Source of the DNA: Misgurnus anguillicaudatus
Lineage: Eukaryota > Chordata > Actinopteri > Cypriniformes > Cobitidae
Length of the DNA: 64,000 nt
NCBI RefSeq assembly: GCF_027580225.2
Contig: NC_073348.2
Location: 24,920,001 to 24,984,000, forward strand
Reading direction: 5' to 3'
Part shown: piece by piece, positions 21,862 through 33,400 of the stretch
Layout of the letters: the number at the start of each line of letters is the position of its first letter
Position numbering within the stretch: the stretch's first letter is position 1
Translations under genes and position numbers: made by a program
Notes under the pieces: model-generated
What the model was told of the DNA's origin: nothing
What the model saw: only the letters and a program-made list of their open reading frames with translations
Database searches by the model: none

Positions 21862-24268
21862 ATGAAAAGTGAGATGCGAACGAATATAATTTTATACAGT
21901 ATTTATATCGTAATTCGGTCAGAATCGTCAAGATTGGGAGGCGAACAGATTGTTTTGGATGTAAAGGCTTGGATATTCCATTTCCTTGGACTTTTGGGGA
22001 TTTATGAACAATTTGTTTTGGAAAATTTCACCGAAGTGGATAAATGGAAGATTTTGAAGGTAAGTTAATATCCTAAATCTGCGCCGCCCGGTTCAGGTAA
22101 CTAATAACTAGATGACTGTAAAAATCCTATTATGCTTTGTGTGTGCGCTTAATGGAATCCCGAGAGTCTAAACTTTTAAACGATGTGCCGCATGGCCGTA
22201 TATTTTGAAGATTTAATGCTTCAAAGTTACAATGACGTTTATGCAGCCTCGCGTGCAAGGGAGGGGGTCACGCTAACCTGAAAATATAGCCCCAAGCACA
22301 AACGCAAAACTCCACCTATGGGGACAAGCTGTTGGCATTTTCTGAGCAAACTGACATCACTTTGCGCAGGCCCCGCCCACAGCCGTCCATAAACCACGGT
22401 TAGGTCATCATTTCTATTTTAAATCTTCTTTACATAATTCATTACCACACATTCATTATGAACAGTGAAGTAAGGTGATTGTCTTATGAAAAACGGTGTA
22501 CGTTTTTGGTACAGATAACAGTAAACGGGGAGGGGAGCAGCAGCTCATTTGCATTTAAAGAGACACACATAAAAACAGCACTTTTGTCCTCACATCCAAA
22601 ATGGGCCTTGGTATACATGGTATAATAAATTATCTATAGGGTATTTGGACCTGAAACTTCACAGGTACATTCTGGGGACACATGAGACTTATATTACATC
22701 TTGAAAAATTGCACATGGGTGACCTTTAAAATAAACTCCCTCAGGGTGATTCAAGACCCTTTTGCTTTATGTTGCGGTCATTTTCTGATAGTGACTGACT
22801 GTACATTATTCTATTCTATTCTATTCTGAACAGGCTATTTTATGTAAGAAGGAGAGCTGTTGTGTTAAAGAAGATTTGGTACAGGACAAAACTGAATCCA
22901 GTCAGACCCCAACCATCACTCAAGCCTTGGCAACGGCTCCTCTGCACACACAGAGTACGTCTGAACCTTATTTACTGTTACCCAACTGACACACATATAA
23001 TATACATTTAGTGTGTTGTGTAATTTGTCCTTGGACAAATATTCAGCACTGAAATCCAAATGCTGTTTACTCAGATGGATAACGGGAAACAATGACCAGG
23101 CACCTAATTTACTTTGGGGTATTTTAGGATGTTTGTCATGCGTTTAAAATAAAACATTGTGGAAAGAAGTCAAATATGATTTACAACACTCGCACTTCCT
23201 ATTGGCACAGGACACGGGGTACACAGCCAGTTTTTAGTTACCATCCAGAGGACAATTTTATTGCATTATTGTTGCTCTGCCCTAGCTCAGAGTTACCAAA
23301 CAGTTTTAACTTTGTATCAAATGTTTTGCATAAAATACCTCGACAGAAAAAAAATAAATGAAACAACTATTGTCAATAAGAATACAAAGCTATACAATTA
23401 ATGTGAATAAGTATAGGCTTAGATAATTTTGGATACGTTTGATAAGAAATGTTTGTGATGACTTATATAAATATGCATTAAAATTAACATCTCATTTGCT
23501 ACACTATAGGAGCAGCCCTTGAATTCTGCTGGTATTGCTTAAAATCTTTGTCCATCGAGGAGCTCAACATAGCTCAGGTATACAAGTAAAAAGCTCTGTT
23601 TTGTTCTCAAAATGCATGATATCGTATAAAGGTCATGCTGTAATAGAATAAGTATCAGTTATGTCTGCCTTTTTTGCACTTGGTCCTCTCTGAGATTGAG
23701 TTTCAATGGCCTGGCTTGTATTCAGAGTCAACCATTTCAACTGGTTGTAAATTATGTAGCCCAGTTTGCCATGCAAAATATAAGATGTCATTTCCGTATG
23801 TGTGCACTTGGTGGAGCACTTCTGTACATGTTTTGTCAGGTGGATGGTGAAGATTCGACATTGCCATCTAGCGGCGAGCGTTGGAAATACCAGCTAGACC
23901 CTCGACCTCATTTTGGGGTCGCCAAGTCTTCTCGGTCTGTATCATTTCCACTGTGGGACAGTGGCAGACTTAGAGAGATTAAGGTGAAGGAAGAAGATGA
24001 TGAGGACAGTGTGGATTCTTTTAGCTGTTGTCCTCATTGTCATCTTGGGCTGCCACGTGATACCCTTCGCTGGCACGAGGTGACTACTAGAACTAGATAG
24101 CCACTTAATAGATAGTAGCTATTTATTTTTACTATATACTACACGATACACACACATATACTATATTTGGGTCATATGACTGTTTTATTAATTCCAGTTC
24201 TGTAATATGTGGTTTTATTTTTTGTGCAGGGAAAATGTCTGGTGTTTGACGGAGTGAAAAACAGTTAA
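21862..24268 (+). CDS. Uncharacterised protein with C-terminal C2HC zinc-finger-like motif
   Basis: There are five exons: 21862-22059, 22834-22954, 23510-23577, 23840-24079 and 24230-24268. All have GT-AG junctions and matching phases, and together encode 221 residues. I do not recognise the family by name. The N-terminal exon has a helical, aromatic segment (AWIFHFLGLLGIYEQF). Exon 3 contains FCWYCLKSLS. Exon 4 has SGERWKYQLDPRPHFGV, a basic SVSFPLWDSG segment and an acidic KEEDDEDSVDS stretch. The end CPHC-x11-H-x3-C fits the spacing of ZC2HC1-type and UBZ4-type zinc fingers. An intron splits it between His and the last Cys. Nearly 1 kb of 3' AT-rich DNA includes AATAAA at 24835. The start ATG is the least certain part, since an upstream exon could exist. 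A C7orf61-like identity is a guess from size only. Confidence 0.7.
22540..22735 (+). mobile_element. Fragment related to TTAA family B
   Basis: It shares CAGCTCATTTGCATTTAAA, the ACACACA...AACAGCAC box and TTCTGGGGACACA with family B but has a diverged right end (GGTGACCTTTAA). It lies in intron 1 of the C2HC gene. Confidence 0.5.
22808..22829. repeat. ATTCT microsatellite forming a polypyrimidine tract
   Basis: Four ATTCT units lie immediately upstream of the acceptor (AG at 22832-22833) of exon 2 of the C2HC gene. Confidence 0.7.
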
Positions 24269-25063
24269 GGTTGAGGGTGACAACAAGCAATAAGCAGGGA
24301 TGTTTTCATTTTATTATTTTCAGAAATCAAGTAGCTAATATATTTTTATATACTTGTAAATAATTTAAAGACTGCAGTATGTGAGAGAACAGAATAGGTA
24401 TTAATAATACAGTATTACTTCTCTTTGAAGTCAAGAACAGCATTTAAGTGCTTTTCTGTTACCAAGCTAAATCCAATTATTTGTTTCAGAGAAATAATGT
24501 GCTTTTCATTATTCACCCTTGAGGAAACTGAACCTTTCAAAAACACCTTTCTGGATGAGTATTCATGAATAGATATCTTGTCCTTGGTTTATTAAAGTGC
24601 TTTAATAATGAATTATTCATATTATAAATCTGCAATTATTTTAATTATTATGTGCAATGTTGTCATAAAACTACATTATTAAAATTGTATACATCATATA
24701 CATTTGAAAATGTCTCTACTAAAACAGTTTGATTATTTATTTATTGTAAGTTATGTATTATACATTACTAACTGCATTGTGAAGTGCAGTAAATATTTTT
24801 GGTGGCAACATTTCTGATTGTAACAATAAACTACTAGATAAATTGTTACAAACTAGATATTTTAAAAATATTACTTTTCCTGATAACTAGTTGTGTAACT
24901 AATTACTAATTTTTTTTACCAATTCTTACAGTTGCCATCCAAAAAAAGGTTGAGTTAAAAGTAACTTTTTTCACAATGTCACTAACACAGGAAACTAGCT
25001 CTTTCCGTTCTGCATGCCAACGTGTTTGGTTGGTTCCCTATTGCAGATTTTAGTATATGTTAA

Positions 25064-25377
25064 AGGGATAGCTCACCCAAAAATGAAAATTCTGCCATCA
25101 TTTACTCACTCTCATGTTGTTACAAACCTGTTTACATTTTTTTGCTCTGATGAACAAGAAGGAAGATATTTGAGGACTGTTCGTTATCAAACCATTCGTT
25201 AGCCCCATTCACTTCCAAAGTATTCTTTTTTCCTAGACTATGGAAGTAAATGGGGTACACGAACGGTTTGGTTACAAACATTCCTCAAAATATCTTCCTT
25301 TGTGTTCATCAGAACAAAGAAAATTATGTGGGTTTGTAAATGATGACAGAATTTTCATTTTTGGGTGAACTATCCTT
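25064..25377. mobile_element. TTAA element family A (palindromic MITE)
   Basis: The left end AGGGATAGCTCACCC and the right end GGGTGAACTATCCTT are inverted repeats. Pairing extends through the arms (AAAATGAAAATTCTGCCATC with GATGACAGAATTTTCATTTT) and the interior (AATATCTTC). Flanking TTAA lies at 25060-25063 and 25378-25381. This is the familiar cyprinid GGGATAGTTCACCC MITE. A second copy at 35695 is interrupted. Confidence 0.9.
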
Positions 25378-25381
25378 TTAA

Positions 25382-25779
25382 AGGGAACATATCATGAAAA
25401 TCAGACTTTTTACTCTGTTTAAGTGCTATAACTGTGTCCCTAGTGCTTCTTTTAACCTAGAAAATGTTTAAAAGATCAACACAGTAACATAGTTTTGGTA
25501 AACGATTCTCTGCAAGCTTATTGAAATTTGTCTCCCCCTGTGATGTCAGAAGGGGATACTCTGCACTATCCAACAATGGCACTGCCATTTAGTGCAGAGA
25601 TCAGCTCATTTGCATTTAAAAGGACACACCCAAAAACGCCACATTTTTGCTCCTATAAAGTGGCAATTTTAACATTATTATAATAAATTAAAGTATTTTG
25701 CGCTAAAACATCACATACATACTCTGGGGACACCACAGATTTATTTGACATCTTAAAAAAGTCTTGTGAAATGTCCACT
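25382..25779 (+). mobile_element. TTAA element family B, copy 2
   Basis: It starts AGGGAACATATCATGAAAAT and ends GTGAAATGTCCACT. The flanking TTAA lies at 25378-25381 (shared with element A) and 25780-25783. It has no coding capacity. Confidence 0.9.
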
Positions 25780-26481
25780 TTAATGTTTATTAAATTACAG
25801 AAGTTGTTTAAAAATACTTTGATCCAGTTGTACTCTTCATTTATATTATCAGACTGCAAATAATAAATTATGCAATAACCATTTTATGCAATAGAAAAGT
25901 AATGTAACTTGTAGTGTAACTAATTACTGTTGGATGGGAGTAATAAGTAAAGTAATAGTATTACTTTTGAAAGGAGTGATGAGTAATATTTAAAATTTTT
26001 AGTAACTAACCCAACACTGCTCGGATGTATAAACAATGTTATTTTAACCATTTTATTAAATTATAAACATTAACTAATCACTGTAGACCAGATTTGTTTC
26101 GTGTTATGGTTTCCGGACAGAAAAGGCTTAAATCATTTTTATTTTATGAGCATAAAACTTCTGAAGGTTGCCTCCATTATCAACAGACACAACCTTGTTA
26201 GTTTTTGATTTCATACCACCACTGAGGAAAGAGTAAAATGTGAAAAGGTGAATAGGTCTTCACAACCCCATGAGCACAAACCTCACATGCAGGTGTTATC
26301 TGAGGTAGCCAAAATCTTAAAGTTGCCTCAAGCTGAGAGTTCATGTAGACGTGAAAGGAATTGTCAACACCGTTCGGTCTAAAAACGTCCAAAAGGTGTC
26401 CGACAATTCCTTCAGGGAGATTGCGAGCTGATGGCTTATGAGGAAAGACAGAAGTGTCAGAGCAATCTGGCTTTCTAATTC

Positions 26482-26669
26482 AAAATAGAAGCAAACTACA
26501 TGTAGAATAGCATGCAATATTATTTCAGCTGCTTGCAGGAAGATTTCACTTAATGTTGAGGCATTTAAATCTCTTTAAAATAGAAGCAAACTACATGTAT
26601 GAATAGCATGCAATATTATTTCAGCTGCTTGCAGGAAGATTTCACTTAATGAGGCATTTAAATCTCTTT
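26482..26669. repeat. Tandem duplication, about 95 bp x2
   Basis: Unit 1 (26482-26576) and unit 2 (26577-26669) differ by one inserted base and a 3-base deletion. This recent local duplication matches no transposon boundary. Confidence 0.9.
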
Positions 26670-27439
26670 CCTGTTATGTAATTAAAATATCACATTTATG
26701 CATATTGTCAAATGCAAATTTAAATATATATAACCAAATATTATTCTGCATGTGGTTCAAATAAAGAAGTTTGGTCAAATGCATTAAACAATCATGTTTC
26801 CAGTGATGTGCAATTGAAATAAAAAAGACACCAGTTTCACTTTTCACAGAGTGCAAAAGTTAGGTCTCACCCATTCACACATTTCATTTACGAGCAGATG
26901 TCACATGACCCTTTTTGAGGAAGCCACAGTATAAATAGCTTTGATACAAGATACAACTAAGATACAATCGTGTTTTGTACATCTTTTCATATTGGCTCTG
27001 TGTTGTGCATGTATACATGACAAGAACAGCGAATAAGGTTTGCACTCCAGTGAACACACACAAGCAATTCACACCAGTGACCAGTCACTCAACTGTTACC
27101 CACTACCAGCTTGGTATAAAATGTGTAATGTAATAGAAGGGATCGATCAAATTAAAAAAATGATCAGTATTTATTTTTTTATAAAGCAAATGACTTTATG
27201 GACCTAATTAATATTATATAAGAAGCGTAACTTAATAAATTAAGCAAAGTATGTAAGCGACCAATAGTTGAGCTCGTTTTCTGACTGTATATTAATATTA
27301 ATGAGCTCCACAGGGCTACGCCCCACAGTGGTCTGTGTGTGATTGTGTTGGCTCCGTCCTATGGGCAGACGTGTCGTCATAACGTACTGGTCGCGTGGTT
27401 AAAAAATTGCTTTATTTACGGTTAAAATATCGTTAGGAT

Positions 27440-30400
27440 ATGTCGTCTTTGTACAAACCGTTCTCGGTTTCGGAGGGACCGTGCAAAGATGCGCGAGGAT
27501 GCACGACGCAACGCCAGCATCAGTTGACCCGGTTTCCCTCAGCGGGTTGTTTTGGGTCTGGCGGGGGATCGACGGGCACATTCACCCCGATTCCCAACGT
27601 TTATCCAGGCCACAGGAATTTAGCTGCCGCTGCGATCGGAGGGAGAAAAATCACCCATCCGTGGAAAGCCATTCTCGCAGGTAAACGTCTCATTGTGTTT
27701 GGGTGTGTGAAGCACACGAGCGTAATGTTTTGATGGGTCATCATCACGCGACACCCCATTATGCCCAACAACAGTCACGCGTGGCTTTTCGCACAACCTG
27801 TGTGTGACTCAGCTAAAAACAGTTTATAAAGGTTTGCAACTTTTGCACACATACTTTATTAATTGTTATTTGTTAAAATACACAATAGATTTGACTATGT
27901 AACGTTAATCCTATACCACAATTGAGCTCAACACAGGTTTGGTTGCAGTGTAGAATTGTGTGTGTGTGTCGAAAATATCACCGAGTACAACTACTAAAAT
28001 AAAATGACCTTGTTTGTAACTGACTTATGATGGAAGTTAAACAGCTGTACGGTTCATTGAATCCCATAGATTGCTGCTGATGTCACTGTGTGTTATTTAG
28101 ACACTGATATAAAGTTTATTTACTGGTATCTTTTTTTTTTTTACCCAGGTGGCATTGCGGGAGGCATTGAGATTTGCATTACTTTCCCAACAGAGTATGT
28201 GAAGACCCAGCTACAGCTGGACGAAAGAGCAAACCCCCCACGCTACAGAGGCATAGGTGAGGACAACAAACGGTACATTGATATGAACGAATGAAAGCAT
28301 GCATGCATGCAGGGCTCAACCTCAGCCTGTGTACTTCCTGTCTGATGCATTTTAACTGTCAAATGAATGTGATCGCTGTCTGCAAAATACATAAATGTAT
28401 ACGTGTTGCATCTGCAACTGAATGAGTGGGGAACAAAGCTGCATTATTAACACAAGCATGTTAACCCGTATACAATCTTTATGTAGGAGACTGCGTTAAG
28501 CTGACGGTACAAGATCATGGGTTCAGAGGTCTGTACAGAGGTCTTAGCTCTTTGCTGTACGGATCCATCCCGAAATCAGCAGTTCGGTTTGGAACATTTG
28601 AACTACTTAGTAACCCGATGAGAGATGCCACGGGTCGCCTTGACAACAAAGGAAGTTTGCTTTGCGGTCTTGGAGCGGGAATCGCGGAGGCGGTTTTGGT
28701 GGTCTGTCCGATGGAGACGGTCAAGGTTGGACTGTTAACCGTTCTTTTTGTTTTAAATACCTTAACTTGATCTCTAGCATATAGTAAATACGGCAAAAAA
28801 CTTTGTGGGTTTGATTTGCAGGTGAAGTTCATTCATGACCAGTGCTCTTTGAGGCCACGATACAGAGGGTTCTTCCATGGTGTAAGAGAAATCATTAGAG
28901 ATCAAGGTAATGGAGTTAAGACACAAACTTATGTATACATACAAAAAAACAGTATAAAGGCGAAGTATAGTCAATTTTTTACCTATACTCTGGGGGTCTA
29001 AGTACAGTGTGTGTGACGCAAATTTCGTTATCAGAAGAGTGCGCTCGTACTGTACGTGCAAGTCGGATTATTGAATCCCTCGTAGGTCGCGCATGTGCCT
29101 ACAGGAAAATGTAGCCGAGGCGATGCATTGCATTTTGTCACAATGCGCATACGTCAAACAGCTGTGTGCACTTACGAGTCAAGTAAACTCTACTTTGCAG
29201 GACTGTGCGCATGGATGGGAGAAACTTAACAAAAAACATAAATGGGAAAAACAACAAAACTCAGTATTCCAGATATAGAAAGGGAAGTCCCTTTACAAGC
29301 TTCACATGCTTTTTGAAATAATGACAATTTATGTACAAAATTTTAAATGAAAAGTATGTACATATTTTTTAAAGTAGGGGTGAGCGGGGCACAAACTAAC
29401 GCAGGGTTAATTGTAGCATGGCTAATTTACATATTTATACAGGGCCGAGCAATCTGTGCTTTTGGCCTTTTTCTCTTTCTGTTAGAGGATGATCTCCTGT
29501 GAATTTGTGAAAAGTTTTGATGTGTTTTCGTAGATATTAAACAGTGATTTGGGAAGTAAATTTCTTAAAGGGGGTCGCACACCGGCCGCCAGCTCAGCGG
29601 CTCGCCGTTCTAAAAAAATCGAACACATTGTTTTCTATGAGTATACGCACACCAGGTGGCGCCTGTCCGCGCCGCCCAGGTTTGACTCAGAAAGTTGCTC
29701 AAATCCCTGTCGTGCCACACAGCGCCACTCACATAGTTTAACATTAAATAACATCATATTTGTCCCAAATCATTAACGATTAACATTGGCTGCTTACGTA
29801 TATTTTGCATTTTGAAGTAGACGGTATCTAAAGAAGCTTGCGCTATTTAGGGCGTTTTCACATTAGCACTTTTGGTGCGCACCCGGGTTCGATTGACATC
29901 AGAGTTCGGTACATTTAGATGACGTAAACGCTGTCTTCTGAACTCGGGTGCGCACCCGCGAAACGTACTCGAGTTCGCTTAAAAAGGGTGGTCTGGGGTC
30001 CGGTTCATGTGAAGTCCAGATCGGTTCGCTGCTAATGTGAGCGCAATCGTACCAAATCGCGGAAGTGAACCACTTTTAATTACGTATTGTATGGAATGTC
30101 CCACCAAAACAGCCGTGTGTGTGTGCACTTACCTTGACAACAAAATGCATAGAATGCTTGCTTGACTTTTGTTCTTATTTTTTTAAACCTTTGGTTTTGT
30201 TTTCAAAGAAATAATACAGAAACGCACTTGCATCTGTCTGCCGCAAACATACTAAAGTCGTTTCGATGACAACGGGCTGTCCGCCAACGTAAATTTTTGC
30301 AGAGCCATTCAGAAATCATCTCTCTGCTTGCAGTTCGTCAATCACGCTTGTCGTCTTCTCGTTTACAGCGGTTGCCAAGCAACATGAGTATGCGCCGGCT

Positions 30401-33400
30401 GCAGCTTGATGATGCAAGCGTACCGTGGTTCGGATGCAAAAATAATATGTGAACACAGTCCATGGGGGGCATGGGGAGCAATCGAACTCGGGTTCGGACC
30501 AGGCAATCGCACCAAATGTGAAACTGCCCTTAATGTGCACTTCCGGTTTACGATACCTCCGAGTTGTCTTAGATGCGACGCTGAGCTGCACGGCCGGTGT
30601 GCGATCCCCTTTAAGTTTTTTTTTTTCGTTTTCTGAGTTGGATGTGTAAGTCACCAAATCCAACCTTATATTATTTTAATCACAGTCTTGTTACCCAAGA
30701 CATAACCCCATTTTGAAACATGTCAGTGACTCCTAATAACTGACAGCGGGGTTAGTTGTAACTCAGTGTTACAATTAAGCCTCAGGTTTACAATGATAAT
30801 GAAATGAAAACAATGTAAATACTTTTCATCAAGATGATAACTGTTAATACAATATCAGGGGAAATCACTGACAATTCTGATTTTTTTGTCTTAATTGTGT
30901 GTGTGGCGCTTTAAAAAAATCAATTTATATGCATTGATCGAGGGGCAACCTTCCGATCCCTCTAATGAAGCCAATACGGAAGTGATTTAAACTGCAATTC
31001 ATCGATTGACCGCTAGAGGCAGGGTCCAAGAGGTAGTCAATTCCCATAGACCTCCATGTTAAAATGCCCAACTTTACAGCAGAAAATAATGTTTACAGCC
31101 TGGTACAAAAAGTGTTTTTGGTCTATATAGCTAATTTTGCCTTTCATGACAACTGCAAGGGGGGTGAATTTTTTTGTAACTCATCCGTTTAAATTATATT
31201 AAGCCTTAAAGTTCTGCATAATTAAGTGCGTGGCCACTTGAGTGACGGTTGAATAGCCACAGCTGTCACTGAAATCGACCAAGGCGGCGTGGTTTCAGCT
31301 ACCAGTCACCTCACCTTCACCCACGTCCCGCCTCTTTACCCATGTTCCGAAATCCACGAGTGATGCACAGTGACGTGTGGCCAAGATGGCAACGGAAGAT
31401 ACCGCCTACTTTAGCTTCAAAAACGATCTGCAGAAACCTATGGGTGACATCATGGACACTACATCCATCTTTTTTACAGTGTATTGCATTGATGCATAAT
31501 ACAAGGATGGCTAGATGGAGGATCATGGATAGATGAACGTGTGGATATTTATCTATTATAGACGGATATATAAACAATATCCACCTTTAGTACATAGAAG
31601 TTTATAGAATTATTTGTGTTTAAACTACATTTTCTAGCAGGCATTACAACAAACCATTTGTTTGTTATAATGGACCCCACCTATGGGGCAAGTTGTAACG
31701 TTTGCACTTCTGTCACTTTTGGTGTAATTGTATGATAACAGTAGCTCCGACAAACAAATTTTAAGTGTTCATTTGTATTGTGTATGTTGATTGTGTAAAA
31801 ACAGATGAATCTGTCCCCACTTCATTGGTTGGCAGTAGGGATGGGCATTCGATTAAGTTTTCTTTGTCGATCGTCGGGAGAATTAACGATCGACTATCGA
31901 TTAATCATTAATATTTTTATAATAAAATTTGTTATTTAACTTTTATACTTAAAAAATGCAATGAATACAAATATACAGCGTGTTTTTCCTCGATGAGACC
32001 TTTATTACAAGATCAACTTGTGGCAGACAGTTAAACTATGTTTCAAACATATATGTGCGTGCATGTGCGGTGCTCTAAAGCAGCGGAACCTGCAGCTGCG
32101 AGCCAGCGTTCTAAAATAGAGACCTCATTATTAGTTCCAAAATAAAAAAACAGATTCATGTTTAACATTAAATTAAACAAAAAAAACATAATACTTAGAC
32201 CTGAAAGGTTTTGTCAAAATAACTCAAAATTATTCAAGCCAGAAGAAAGTGCAAGATATTAGCCTTCCTAACATTAGGCTATAACAAATTACTTAAAGCC
32301 TCGTGAAAAATAACTAACTTTAGTAACTCGCATAAAATCTGCACCAGTCTACTGATTTTTTTGAGAAATAAAAGCATATTTTGGGGTCAGACGCGACCGC
32401 AACCCATGGTGACCGTCAGTCCAGCCGCCGCCGAAAACAGCCGCTCTGAGGAGACTGACTAGGATGCACAGGTACCTCAGCGCTAACTTATTCCGCATAC
32501 AGAGTATGTGTGAAACAGCGTGCGTTTTGTGAGCCCCATTTACCATTGTATAATTATACTAACATAGTCTTTTCGTTTTTATTTGTTGTAAAACAACAGT
32601 AGACATTTACTATGGTCTCCAACTCCGCAATATACCATAACCATGGTATTTGTAGTAAAATTGCGGAAATACAAATCGTTTTTAATCTGCAAAAAAAAAA
32701 CATTTTCACAATGATAAAATCATGGTTAATTTTTTCTAAGGTAGTAATTACAAAATTATATATGTTTGAAAGACGGAGATGCGCACCTGTCAATCTATTA
32801 CATAACAGAGCGAGTCCAGAGACAAACGTGCTCATAAACGGGAGTAATATGGAATAATGTGTGCATCTTTGAATAACTGTAAGTATACATTTCTTTTAAA
32901 TATATTTTGTCATATAAAGTTTTGAGACATGGCCTAATAATGCTTTTTTCACTTTTATTGCTCATTTAGACTTATTGTGCGGGTAACAGCGTTTTTGACG
33001 CATTTACCTCAGAGATTATTTTAGCAATATTGCTTTTTTCCGGTAATAATAATACAATTTATATTTCAATCCTGTTTCATTGTCTGTTTATTCATTTCAT
33101 TATGCTGTTATGTTAATGTGAAGATATTTATTTGCCATATGAAACGTGCCGTTATATGAATACTTTTGTATAATATTCAAATATATGCGGAATAATGTGT
33201 GCATCTTTGAATAACTGTAGGAATACAGTTGCTTATTTTTGTCATAAAGTTTTGAGAAATAATAATATTGTGAGGATTTATTTCCATATGAGACGCTTTT
33301 TGTCGTTCGAATACTCTCGTTTATTATTTGGAAATCATATACATACATAGTAGGAAATATATAATGTGGAAGGGTAGACTTGCAAAGTTACTCTGCTTAT

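Larger units (their letters stand above)
24269..27439. other. Intergenic between the C2HC gene and slc25a1
   Basis: It holds an AATAAA at 24835-24840 (probable 3' end of the C2HC gene), the abutting elements A and B at 25064-25779 and a 95-bp tandem duplication at 26482-26669. No exon is recognised. The last about 130 bp before 27440 are the presumed slc25a1 promoter and 5' UTR, CpG-richer than the rest. Confidence 0.5.

Noticed and set aside
28149..28294. slc25a1 exon 2 read through its donor
   Set aside because: The GTGAGG donor after 28256 joins in phase to exon 3, matching the conserved RYRGIG-D-C sequence.
30316..30663. Open frame of 115 codons in slc25a1 intron 4
   Set aside because: It lies across the boundary of the nested Harbinger-like element and element G; there is no transposase motif.
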